The position numbers were made by a program, and so were the translations under genes. Source: Cryptosporangium phraense (lineage in GTDB: Bacteria > Actinomycetota > Actinomycetes > Mycobacteriales > Cryptosporangiaceae). From it: a stretch of DNA of 46,649 nt. The notes below the pieces were generated by a model. It was given only the letters and a program-made list of their open reading frames with translations. It had not been told where the DNA came from and did no database searches. How positions within the stretch are numbered: the stretch's first letter is position 1; every line of letters starts with the position of its first letter. Shown here piece by piece: positions 1 to 7,973 of the stretch. The stretch covers positions 1 through 46,649 of the forward strand of contig NZ_VIRS01000050.1 in assembly GCF_006912135.1 (NCBI RefSeq), written 5' to 3'.

Positions 1-383
1 CGAGCGCCTCGGCCCCCGCGCCCGCCGTGGGCCGGGCCGCCGCTCCGGCGGTCGCGTCGGCACCGGCCGCGCCGGGAAAGCCGAAGCCCGCGCGGAAGGG
101 TTCCGCGAAGAAGGCGCCCGACCTCACGGTCACGATCGGTCACCACGAGGGTCTGTGGACGATCTCCGCGTCCCGCGGCGCCCGCGTGCTCATCAAGCCG
201 ACGCCGATCCGGGCCGCCGACGCGCTGCGCATGGTGAGCCAGCTCGACTCGCCGGGCGTCACCGAGGCGGTCGACGACATCGTCGCCGCGGCCCGCGCCG
301 AGGCCGAAGAGCAGGCCGAACGCCTTCGCCGCGAGCTGGCCGAGGTCGAGGCGGCGCTGGCCGACCTCACCGACGACGAGTAG
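1..383 (+). CDS. Small alanine-rich protein of unknown function, 5' end outside the window
   Basis: The reading frame is open to the left edge of the window, so the protein probably starts upstream; GTG at 27 is the first possible internal start. The visible part begins with a basic Ala/Pro/Lys-rich linker (to about residue 30). A compact stretch follows (TVTIGHHEGLWTISASRG) that could form a small beta-rich domain. The C-terminal third is a charged, predicted coiled coil rich in Glu, Arg and Leu. It may belong to one of the actinobacterial DUF families of this shape (DUF6319 comes to mind), but I cannot confirm that. The gene ends 142 bases before the dynamin-like pair on the same strand, so cotranscription is possible but not shown. 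Confidence 0.6.
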   Translation, partial: SASAPAPAVGRAAAPAVASAPAAPGKPKPARKGSAKKAPDLTVTIGHHEGLWTISASRGARVLIKPTPIRAADALRMVSQLDSPGVTEAVDDIVAAARAEAEEQAERLRRELAEVEAALADLTDDE

Positions 384-525
384 GCCTCGCGCCCGGGTCA
401 CGGCTTCGTACCACGACAGCGTTAGTCGGCTCCGACGAGCCTCTCGACGGTAGTCTCCGAGCGGATACGTCGAGTGGGGTCGGCGCAGGTAATCGGTCCG
501 GGGTAAGCGGAGAGGCAGAACTCGC
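384..525. other. Intergenic leader before the dynamin-like operon
   Basis: This 142-base gap lies between two genes on the plus strand. It has no convincing ORF or hairpin. A GGAGAGG stretch near 510 lies a few bases upstream of the GTG start at 526 and is a plausible ribosome binding site. I see no clear -10/-35 pair. Confidence 0.4.
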
Positions 526-2505
526 GTGACGACGGACGGGGGTGTTCGTGCCACGTCGTGGCCCACTACGCCCGAAAAGAGCGGTCTGCCCGCCCGGGCA
601 GCCGCGCCGACGCCTCCGAGGCAACTGGTCATCGGCTTAGAGGCGCTCCGGGTCGCGCTGGCCGACACCCGCTTCGAGCTGCCGCTACGCGGTGCCGACG
701 ACGCCGTCGGCACCGCGTCGAGCCTCGCCTCGCAGATCGAGGACTACCTGATCCCCCGGCTCAGCCGCCCGGAGACCCCGCCGCTGCTGGTCATCGGGGG
801 CTCCACCGGCGGCGGCAAGTCGACGTTGCTGAACACGCTCGTCGGCGAGCCGGTCAGCCCGGCCGGCGTACTGCGCCCGACGACCCGTTCCCCGGTGCTG
901 GTCTGCCACCCGGACGACTTCGGCACGTTCCTCATCGGCGGCCCGCTGCCGTCGCTACCGCGCTCGGCCGACGGCCGGCGCGGCTCGATCCGCGTCCTGG
1001 AGTCCGACGCGGTACCGCGCGGTCTGGCGCTGGTCGACGCGCCCGACGTCGACTCGGTCGAGTCCGAAAATCGCCAGCTCGCGGGCCGGCTGCTGGCCGC
1101 CGCCGACCTGTGGATCTTCGTGACCACCGCGGCCCGCTACGCCGACGCGCTGCCCTGGGACCTGCTGCGGGCCGCCGTGGCCCGAGGCGCCTCGGTCGCG
1201 GTCGTGCTCTCCCGGGTCAACCACCTGGCCCACGCGACGGTCAGCACCCACCTGCGCGAACTCCTGCGCGACGAGGGGCTGGGCGCCGCACCGCTGTTCG
1301 TCATCGAGCAGTCGACGCTCGACGAGCGCGGGCTGCTGGCGGAGCAGGCCGTCCGCTCGTTGCGGATGTGGACCACCCGGCTGTCCGAGACGCCCGCGCA
1401 GCGCCTGCGCATCGTCCGCCAGACGCTGACCGGTGCGCTGGCCTCGATCAGCGACCGGGTCGACGTCCTCGCCGACGCCACCCGGGCCCAGCGGGAGACC
1501 GTGGCGACGCTCCGCTCGAGCATCGGCTCGATCTTCTCGGCCGCGGACGCCAAGCTGCGCTCGGGCATCGCCGACGGCGTCCTGTTCCGCGGTGACGTCG
1601 TCGGCCGGTGGCAGGAGTACGCGGGCAACGGCGGGCTGGCCGCGATCCTGGAGGCGCGCTCGGGCAAGGGCAGCGGAACGCTGACCGGCCAGTCGTCGAT
1701 CCGCGCCTCCCGGGTCCGGGCCGGGCTGGTCGGCGGGGTCGTGCGGCTGTTCACGTCGGTCGCCGACGAGGCCGCCGCCGAGCTGCTCGGTGGCTGGCGG
1801 AAGACCCCACCCGGCACCGCGGCGGCCGAGCCGCTGGGCGATCGGGCGTCGACCGACGCGGCGAAGAACGCGGAAGAGGCGGCGCGCGCCTGGCTGGACG
1901 GGATCGACGGCTCGGCCGGAGCCGGCCCGGCCGGCGGGGGTGGGCGCCGCGCGGCGGCGTTGCCGATCGCGATCGCGGCCGCGTTGGAGGATGGCACGCT
2001 TCCGGTCGGCCGCGAGGTCGACATCGCCGGCGGCACGGTCACGCTCTCGGCCGAGCTGCTGGCCGAGGTCTTCGAGGACGACGAGGTGCGCGCCGCCGCT
2101 CACGTCGCCAGGGCCGATCTTCTCGGGCGGCTGAGCGCCGCACTCGCTGCTGAGCAGCGTCGCTATACGGCTCGGCTGGACCAGCTCGAACCCGCGGCGG
2201 GCACCGTCGACCGCCTGCGTGACGCCGTGCGGCACATCGATCGCCACCGCGGCGAGGTGGCGGCCCTGTTCGCCGAGCCCGCGCCGACGGGGCCGTCAGG
2301 CCCCTCGGAATCGTCGGAGCCTCCGGCGGAGACGACGAACGCGCTGGCGTCGATGCTGGCCACGCTGCCGGAGCCGAACCTCGACCTGCGACCGGGGGCA
2401 TCGGCCGACGACGGGCCTGTGGATGAGGCACCCGCACAAAAGGGAGAAGCGGCTACCGTCGAGTCCGTGACCACCGAAGTCCCGGCGCCGGAGGAGGGCC
2501 GATGA
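526..2505 (+). CDS. Dynamin-like GTPase, first member of a pair
   Basis: The 659-residue protein has a P-loop GTPase domain near its N terminus. The G1 motif GGSTGGGKST is near residues 90-99, a switch-I-like PTTRSPVL follows, and G3 is VDAPDVDS near 171. The G4 position reads LSRVNH, so the usual N/TKxD is not conserved. Long helical regions and a proline/acidic tail follow. The arrangement matches the first member of the paired bacterial dynamin-like proteins of actinomycetes. One such pair in Streptomyces (DynA/DynB) stabilises FtsZ rings at sporulation septa; orthology to that pair is inferred, not shown. No membrane helix is visible, so it may reach the membrane through its partner. The stop overlaps the next start as ATGA, implying translational coupling. 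Start is GTG. Confidence 0.85.
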   Translation: MTTDGGVRATSWPTTPEKSGLPARAAAPTPPRQLVIGLEALRVALADTRFELPLRGADDAVGTASSLASQIEDYLIPRLSRPETPPLLVIGGSTGGGKSTLLNTLVGEPVSPAGVLRPTTRSPVLVCHPDDFGTFLIGGPLPSLPRSADGRRGSIRVLESDAVPRGLALVDAPDVDSVESENRQLAGRLLAAADLWIFVTTAARYADALPWDLLRAAVARGASVAVVLSRVNHLAHATVSTHLRELLRDEGLGAAPLFVIEQSTLDERGLLAEQAVRSLRMWTTRLSETPAQRLRIVRQTLTGALASISDRVDVLADATRAQRETVATLRSSIGSIFSAADAKLRSGIADGVLFRGDVVGRWQEYAGNGGLAAILEARSGKGSGTLTGQSSIRASRVRAGLVGGVVRLFTSVADEAAAELLGGWRKTPPGTAAAEPLGDRASTDAAKNAEEAARAWLDGIDGSAGAGPAGGGGRRAAALPIAIAAALEDGTLPVGREVDIAGGTVTLSAELLAEVFEDDEVRAAAHVARADLLGRLSAALAAEQRRYTARLDQLEPAAGTVDRLRDAVRHIDRHRGEVAALFAEPAPTGPSGPSESSEPPAETTNALASMLATLPEPNLDLRPGASADDGPVDEAPAQKGEAATVESVTTEVPAPEEGR

Positions 2506-5500
2506 GCCGACCGTCCGCCGGGCCGCCGGTGTTAGCGGGCGACGGAGCTCCGTCGATCGCCGCGCGCCTCACCTCGCTCGAACGCGTGATGGGCGTGGTC
2601 GACGGCCGCGTCGACGACTCGTACCTGCGCTCGGCCCGTGACGTCACCCGCCAGATCACCGAACGGCTCTCGCTGTCCCCGGCGCACACGGTCGTCGCGC
2701 TGGCCGGCGCCACCGGCAGCGGCAAGTCGTCGCTGTTCAACGCGCTCGCCGGGCTCGACCTGTCCGAGGTCGGGGTACGGCGTCCGGTCACCAACGCCCC
2801 GCACGCGTGCGTCTGGGGGCCCGACGGCGCCGGTCCGCTGCTCGACTGGCTGAGCATTCCGTACGACAACCGCACGGCCCGCGAGAGTGCTCTCGACGCC
2901 GACACCCAGCACGAGATGCGCGGCCTGGTCCTGCTCGACCTACCCGACCACGACTCGACGCAGCTCGCGCACCGGCTCGAGGTCGATCGGCTGGTCGAGC
3001 TCGTCGATCTGCTGGTCTGGGTGCTCGACCCGCAGAAGTACGCCGACGAGGCCATCCACTCCCGCTACCTGCGGCGGCTGTCCCGGCACGCGGGTGTCAC
3101 GGTCGTGGTGCTCAACCAGGTCGACCTGCTCAGCACCGCCGACACCGAGGCCTGCCTGTCCGACGTCCGCCGCCTGCTCGACGCCGACGGGTTGCGCGGT
3201 GTTCCGCTGGTTCCGCTCTCCGCGCTGCGCGGCGACGGCATGTCCGAGCTGAAGAACCGCATCACGGCGACGGTGTCGACCCGCCAGGCCGCTCTGCGTC
3301 GCCTGGCCGCCGACCTCGACGGGGTCGCCGACGAGCTGGCGCCGCTGGCCGGTCCCGAGGTCCGCGAAGACGTCGACCGCAGCGCGGCGAAGCGTCTGTA
3401 CACGACGCTGGCCGAGGCCGCAGGCGTCACCGCGGTCGGTGAGGCGGTGGAGCGCGGGTACAGGTACTCGGCGAACCGCAGCCTCGGGTGGCCGCTGATC
3501 CACTGGTTCGGCCGGGCCAAGGCCGATCCGCTGGCCCCGCTGCGTGACAACGCGGGCAAGGGTCACCGGCGCAGCGGCGCGCGCCCGGCGGTGCTGCACC
3601 CGGTGCAGCGTCCGCAGGTGGAGGAGGCGCTGCGCGACCTCGCGGAGGACGCCACCGCTCCCCTGCCCGAGCCGTGGCCCAAGCTGGTGCACCAGGCCGC
3701 GAGATCGGAGCTCGACAGCCTCCCCGATGCGCTCGACCGAGCGGTGGCCGGCGCCGACCTCGGCCTGTCCCGTCGGCCGGGCTGGTGGTGGCTGTATCGC
3801 GGAGTGCAGTACCTCGCGGTGCTGGCCCTGCTCGCGGGCGTCGCCTGGACGCTGGGGCTCGGGATCGCGGCCGCTGTGAGCGGGGGCGACTCGCGCTCCG
3901 GTTCGCTGGTGGCGCCGGTCGGATTGTTGCTGGCCGGGCTGCTGCTGGGCCCGATCCTGCACGTCGTCGGCCTGGTGCTGGCGAGGCGCGGAGCGAGGGC
4001 CGCGAGGGTGCGGGCCGAGCAGGCCGTGCTCGAGGCGGTGACGCCGGTTGCCCGCGAGCGGGTGCTGGCCCCGGTGCGCGCGGAACTCAGCGCGTACGCG
4101 CGCGTCCGTGACGCGTTGGTCGACCTGGGCGTGCCGGTTCCTCGAGGTGGGTCGGCCCGTCCGTCTACCGACCTGCCGGTGGGCGAGCTGCCGTTTTCGG
4201 ACGTGTCGCCGACGGGTCTCGAAGGTGCGGGCGAGGTCGGTCCTCTTAAGCCGAGAGAAGTGGGAGGTCTGGGGCCGTTGCCGTCTGCCACCAACTACCC
4301 CGACCCGTTCCAGCCTCGGCCGACGGATCCCGGCCGCTCAGACGCCCCGGGTCAGCCCCGACCCGCGGATTCGGGGGCGCCGCCCCGGCGGCTCGACAGC
4401 CCGTTCCAAGCCCGCACCGAGGTGCCGCGATCCGGCGCCTTCGAGGCGCCTGCCACCGAGCCTGTGGTGCGGCCGCACGGGGGCGTCTCACCGCTGGGTG
4501 CGGCCGGCGGGCCGGCCGGGCCTCGGCCGGATGCGGCCGGGTCTCGGCCGGATGCGGCCGGGTCTCGGCCGGATGCGGCCGGTGGGTCGGCCGGGTCTCG
4601 GCCAGCGGTGGCCGGTGGGCCGGAGCAGGTCGGCTCGGCGGCCTCGACCGACAGCTGGTTCGAGCCGTCGGCCGAGCGGCAGGCGAGCGCGACCCCGCCG
4701 CCCGACATCGCGGCCGCGCGGGCACTGCGCCCGTTCGCCCTCGACCGAGCCACCCCGCCCGACCAGCCGTCGCCGGGGGGCGGTGCAGTCGGCACTCCGC
4801 CGCCGCTGGGCACCCGGCCGGTGGAGGCAACCCCAGGGCCGTCGGCATCCCAGCCCGACGCCTCGAACTGGTCGCAGTTCGCGGCCGCCTGGCAGCCGTC
4901 GCCCCTGCGGGACGGAACGCCCCCGGTCGCCGACGTCGACCTGCGCCCGTCGGCCGGCTCACCGCCCCCACCGCCGGCGACCGCGCCGACCTGGCCAGGC
5001 TCGCCAGCGGCCCCGTCAGGCAGCGCCCCGTTACCCCCGAACTGGCCGAGCACCCCCTCGACCCCGGGGAATCCCACGCACCCGCAAACGCTGGGCGCCT
5101 CCGCCGCTCCGGGCGCGGCTGGCGGACCCGGCGCTCCCAGTGCTGCTGGCGGCCCCGGCGCAGTTGGTGCCCCCGGTGCCCCGAGCGCTGCTGGCACGCT
5201 CGGCGCTTCCGGCGCCCCGGCTTCCGGCACCCAGGCGCCCGGCAACCCAGCGCCCGGCAACCAGGCGCCCGGCAACCCGGCGCCCGGCAACCCAGCGCCC
5301 GGTAACCCAGCGCCCGGCAACCCAGCGCCCGGCAACCAGGCGACCTGGTCCGACCTCCGCTCCACCAGGCCGGGCACCCGCCCAGCCCAGCCGGCCGAGA
5401 CCCGACTTCCGCAAGCGGGCAGCACCGCGCCGGGCGCCGGCCTGACTCGGCCGACCGGGGCCCGTCTTCCGCAGGAGGGCGCTGCCGCCCCGGGCACCGG

Positions 5501-6800
5501 GCCGGGCCCTACGGCCGCGACCCGGCCCGGGCAGTCGACTCCTGCTGGCTCCGCGTGGCCCACCCCCGCGCCGACCCCGCCGGGCGGCCGGGCCGATTGG
5601 CTCGGATCCGCGATTCCGCCGGCTGAGCCTCCGCGGCCGGCGCGGCCCCGAGGCGCGGGCACGCCCGCGACCCCTCCGCCCGTCACCCCGCGGCCCGGAC
5701 AAGCCCCCGCGCCCGGGCGAGCTCCCGCTCCTGGACAAGCTCCCGGGCTCGGACAGGCTTTCCCGGCCGGGCAGACGCCCCTGCCTAGGGCGACTTCGCC
5801 GTCAGGCCCGGCCAGCTCGGAACCATGGTCGGCTCGCGCATCGCGGGGCGCGGGCACGCCCGCGACTCCGCCGCACAGCCAGACCTCGCTGCCCGGCCAG
5901 ACCTCGCCGTCCGGGCAAGCCTTGCCGTCCGGCCAGACCTCGCCGTCCGGGCAAGCCTCGCCGTCCGGCCAGACCTCGCCGTCCGGGCACCCCTCGCCGT
6001 CCGGCCAGACCTCGCCGTCCGGGCAGCCCTCGCCGTCCGGGCAGCCCTCGCCGTCCGGCCAGACCTCGCCGTCCGGGCAAGCCTCGCCGTCAACCCGGCC
6101 GTCCGCGCAGAATTCGGCGTCGGGGGGGCCGGACGAGCGGCCGGCTCGGGCATCGCGGGGGCGCCGCCCCGGCGGGAACCTCCCGCCGGCCCCGCCGCCC
6201 CGCCCGGCCGTGGAGGCCGACCCCGAAATCGCCTGGGAACGCACCCGCCACGCTGCCCGCCCCTCGCCGTTCGCGTCCACGACCCCACCGCCCCCTCCGG
6301 CCGGGACGGCAGCGACCTCTCCGGCCGGGACGAACCCAGCTGGCGGGTCCACCGCGAAAGCCGAGCCGTCGCCGATCAACCCCAGCTCCGCCCCGGGCCG
6401 GGACGAGAACAAGGCCCCTGCGAGCACCGACTCAGAACTCGACACCGGCCGCAAAGGCCTGCGTGGGCTCTTCGGCCGCCGCAAGGAGTCCGCCGATGTC
6501 GTCGACCGGTGGTGGGCCGGTGAGGACGACGGCGAAGACCCCTTCGGCCGCCCACCGGCCCGCGACAAGACATCCCGCGACGACTCCCCCGGCCGTCTGC
6601 CCGCCCGCGACGACACCCCCGGGCGCCGGCCCGCGCGCGACGACAGCCCCGATCGCGAGGACAGCTTCGGTTGGCCGGCCGCGCGCGACGATGCCTTCGG
6701 GCGCCCGCCGACGCGCGACGACGCCTCCGATCGGCCGCCGGCCCGCGACGAGGACGACAACGACACCCGTCCCCGCCCCCGCGTCCCAGGTCAGCGCTGA
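2502..6800 (+). CDS. Membrane dynamin-like (YfjP-type) GTPase with a giant repetitive disordered tail
   Basis: The 1432-residue protein has three parts. First comes a GTPase domain: G1 GATGSGKSS near 69-77, G3 LLDLPDHDS near 145, G4 NQVD near 205, plus the stretch DPQKYADEAIHSRYLRR seen in YfjP-type partners. Next are two closely spaced membrane helices near 432-455 and 467-492. From about residue 555 to the end there is a Pro/Ala/Ser/Gly tail with several in-frame tandem repeats, a short conserved-looking island (GLRGLFGRRK, then DRWWAG) near 1318-1345 and an Arg/Asp repeat at the end. Relatives usually have far shorter C-terminal regions. The paired gene and ATGA overlap suggest a heteromeric membrane-remodelling complex, perhaps at the septum. 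The very long tail could tether or cluster the complex, which is inference. Confidence 0.85.
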   Translation: MSRPSAGPPVLAGDGAPSIAARLTSLERVMGVVDGRVDDSYLRSARDVTRQITERLSLSPAHTVVALAGATGSGKSSLFNALAGLDLSEVGVRRPVTNAPHACVWGPDGAGPLLDWLSIPYDNRTARESALDADTQHEMRGLVLLDLPDHDSTQLAHRLEVDRLVELVDLLVWVLDPQKYADEAIHSRYLRRLSRHAGVTVVVLNQVDLLSTADTEACLSDVRRLLDADGLRGVPLVPLSALRGDGMSELKNRITATVSTRQAALRRLAADLDGVADELAPLAGPEVREDVDRSAAKRLYTTLAEAAGVTAVGEAVERGYRYSANRSLGWPLIHWFGRAKADPLAPLRDNAGKGHRRSGARPAVLHPVQRPQVEEALRDLAEDATAPLPEPWPKLVHQAARSELDSLPDALDRAVAGADLGLSRRPGWWWLYRGVQYLAVLALLAGVAWTLGLGIAAAVSGGDSRSGSLVAPVGLLLAGLLLGPILHVVGLVLARRGARAARVRAEQAVLEAVTPVARERVLAPVRAELSAYARVRDALVDLGVPVPRGGSARPSTDLPVGELPFSDVSPTGLEGAGEVGPLKPREVGGLGPLPSATNYPDPFQPRPTDPGRSDAPGQPRPADSGAPPRRLDSPFQARTEVPRSGAFEAPATEPVVRPHGGVSPLGAAGGPAGPRPDAAGSRPDAAGSRPDAAGGSAGSRPAVAGGPEQVGSAASTDSWFEPSAERQASATPPPDIAAARALRPFALDRATPPDQPSPGGGAVGTPPPLGTRPVEATPGPSASQPDASNWSQFAAAWQPSPLRDGTPPVADVDLRPSAGSPPPPPATAPTWPGSPAAPSGSAPLPPNWPSTPSTPGNPTHPQTLGASAAPGAAGGPGAPSAAGGPGAVGAPGAPSAAGTLGASGAPASGTQAPGNPAPGNQAPGNPAPGNPAPGNPAPGNPAPGNQATWSDLRSTRPGTRPAQPAETRLPQAGSTAPGAGLTRPTGARLPQEGAAAPGTGPGPTAATRPGQSTPAGSAWPTPAPTPPGGRADWLGSAIPPAEPPRPARPRGAGTPATPPPVTPRPGQAPAPGRAPAPGQAPGLGQAFPAGQTPLPRATSPSGPASSEPWSARASRGAGTPATPPHSQTSLPGQTSPSGQALPSGQTSPSGQASPSGQTSPSGHPSPSGQTSPSGQPSPSGQPSPSGQTSPSGQASPSTRPSAQNSASGGPDERPARASRGRRPGGNLPPAPPPRPAVEADPEIAWERTRHAARPSPFASTTPPPPPAGTAATSPAGTNPAGGSTAKAEPSPINPSSAPGRDENKAPASTDSELDTGRKGLRGLFGRRKESADVVDRWWAGEDDGEDPFGRPPARDKTSRDDSPGRLPARDDTPGRRPARDDSPDREDSFGWPAARDDAFGRPPTRDDASDRPPARDEDDNDTRPRPRVPGQR
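4518..4580 (+). repeat. 21-base tandem repeat inside the dynamin-like tail
   Basis: Three nearly identical 21-base units encode G(P/S)RPDAA in frame. Degenerate copies (GSAGSRPAVAGG) follow. The units preserve the reading frame, as expected for an expanding coding minisatellite. Confidence 0.85.
5235..5339 (+). repeat. 15-base tandem repeat (APGNP/APGNQ x7)
   Basis: Seven 15-base units encode APGNP or APGNQ. The units are nearly identical at the base level, with single changes such as GGC to GGT, which points to recent unit duplication rather than selection on the peptide alone. Confidence 0.9.
5883..6098 (+). repeat. 18-base tandem repeat (SPSGQT-type x12)
   Basis: Twelve 18-base units encode variants of TSPSGQ, ASPSGQ and PSPSGQ; the first and third are degenerate (TSLPGQ, ALPSGQ) and the last ends in STR. 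All are in frame with the GTPase gene. Unit type alternates (T, A and P in the first position), suggesting block duplications of two or more units. Confidence 0.9.
6539..6762 (+). repeat. Degenerate Arg/Asp-rich repeat at the C terminus of the dynamin-like protein
   Basis: About six degenerate units of roughly 11 residues share the pattern PxGRxPARDD. Unlike the Pro/Ser repeats upstream they are strongly charged, alternating Arg and Asp, and so could mediate a different interaction. Confidence 0.7.
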
Positions 6801-6890
6801 CCCCTGTGACGTAGGAGCTAGTTTTCCGCCCACCTCACCGGACACCCCTCCCTCGACAGAACCCAGAGGACCCCCAGGGAGGGATTCGAC

Positions 6891-7358
6891 ATGAGCACGC
6901 GCTCCACCGCCCTCGACGAAACCGTCCGCGCCGAGGTCGGGCACGTCCTCGAAGGCGTCGCGATCGACCTCATCGCACTCTCGCTCAACCTCAAGCAGGC
7001 GCACTGGCACGTCCACGGAGCCACGTTCAAGCAGGTCCACGAGCAGCTCGACGAGGTGCTCGCCGACGTACGGACGTACTCCGACGACGCCGCCGAGCGG
7101 GCGATCGCTCTCGAGGTGAGCATCGACGGGCGCCCGGCCGCCGTGGCGAAGTCCGCCGTGGCCGACTTCCGCACCGGGTGGCTCGACGCTCTCGAAGCCG
7201 TTGCGCTCGTTGCCGACGAGGTCGGCGCCGTGGCCGGCCGGGCCCGCTCCACGCTGCCGACGCTCGAAGAGAAAGACCCGATCTCCCACGACCTCGTGGT
7301 CCAGATCGTCGACGGCCTCGAGAAGCACCTCTGGATGCTCCGAGCCCAGACCCGCTAA
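6891..7358 (+). CDS. dps: Dps-family ferritin-like DNA-protection protein
   Basis: The 155-residue protein matches Dps length and fold. It has the Dps signature: KQAHWHVHG near 35-43 and VHEQLDE near 48-54, then a YSDDAAER segment carrying the Asp and Glu that correspond to inter-subunit ferroxidase ligands. Dps dodecamers oxidise Fe(II) with peroxide, store iron and often bind DNA under starvation or oxidative stress. The N-terminal extension is short and carries little Lys, so strong DNA binding is uncertain. A GGGAGGGA ribosome binding site lies just before the ATG. It stands alone, downstream of the dynamin pair and convergent with the TetR gene. Confidence 0.93.
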   Translation: MSTRSTALDETVRAEVGHVLEGVAIDLIALSLNLKQAHWHVHGATFKQVHEQLDEVLADVRTYSDDAAERAIALEVSIDGRPAAVAKSAVADFRTGWLDALEAVALVADEVGAVAGRARSTLPTLEEKDPISHDLVVQIVDGLEKHLWMLRAQTR

Positions 7359-7377
7359 CCCCCACTCCCCCGATACC

Positions 7378-7405
7378 GAGACCGCCGCTCACCCGCGGCG
7401 GCCTC
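7378..7405. terminator. Probable bidirectional terminator between dps and tetR
   Basis: A GC hairpin pairs CCGCCGC (7382-7388) with GCGGCGG (7395-7401) around a 6-base loop. GAG/CTC flanks extend the stem past a bulge. No T-tract is visible, but the site sits between two convergent genes, where a shared terminator is expected. Confidence 0.5.
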
Positions 7406-7412
7406 GGCCACC

Positions 7413-7973
7413 TCAAGGACCTCCAAAAACCCCGGAATCCCCGGGATTCAACCGATCCAGCACCCCCCGCACCGCCTCCACGAACGCGCCGTTGTCGAGC
7501 GACTCGTCCCACGCCGTCTGCACCAGCAGCCCTTGATAGACCGCGATCAACACCCGCACCAACGCGTCCGACCCCACGACCTCGGCCGCCGAACGGCGGG
7601 CCGCGTCCACTCCCTCGCGCGCGAGCGCGCGAATCTCCGGAGACCGGACCGACTCCGCCCACACCTGAAGCGCCAGCCCCGGGTCCGGCCCGGCCGGAGT
7701 ACCCAACTCACGCAGCAACCCCAGGTAGCTCTCGGTCGCGTCCCCGGCTTGCAGAGCCACCGCACGATGCGCGTGCCACTCCCGGACGATCTCCTCGATC
7801 ATCTCGTCCTTGCTGCTGAAGTACCGGTAGACCAGCCCGGCGCTCACCCCGCACTCGCGCACGATGTCGCTCATCGACGTGCGGTGAAACCCCTGCCGGG
7901 CGAAGCACGCGGCCGCCGCGTCCAGGATCTGTTGCCTCCGCGCGGCCAGATGCTCGTCGCTGACCTTAGGCAC
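7413..7973 (-). CDS. TetR-family transcriptional regulator
   Basis: This 187-residue protein has a typical TetR N-terminal helix-turn-helix (ILDAAAACFARQGFHRTS, then IVRECGVSAGLVYRYFSSKDEM) and an all-helical ligand domain. I place the start at GTG 7973: a GGAGG box lies 6 bases upstream, inside the end of the methyltransferase gene, and the family alignment begins there. Longer in-frame starts run into the methyltransferase. The start overlaps the methyltransferase stop by 8 bases, so the two genes form one operon. A TetR-type palindrome upstream of the methyltransferase (8948-8961) is the likely operator, making this an autoregulated unit. The ligand is unknown. Confidence 0.9.
   Translation of the reverse strand: MPKVSDEHLAARRQQILDAAAACFARQGFHRTSMSDIVRECGVSAGLVYRYFSSKDEMIEEIVREWHAHRAVALQAGDATESYLGLLRELGTPAGPDPGLALQVWAESVRSPEIRALAREGVDAARRSAAEVVGSDALVRVLIAVYQGLLVQTAWDESLDNGAFVEAVRGVLDRLNPGDSGVFGGP

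Noticed and set aside
5883-6098. Regular short repeats that might suggest a CRISPR array
   Set aside because: Units are 18 bases, contiguous with no spacers, and stay in frame within a coding sequence; no cas genes are present.
4352-6766. Minus-strand ORF of about 800 residues opposite the dynamin tail
   Set aside because: It mirrors the repeats of the plus-strand gene and has no start context. The plus-strand frame continues from a proven GTPase domain.
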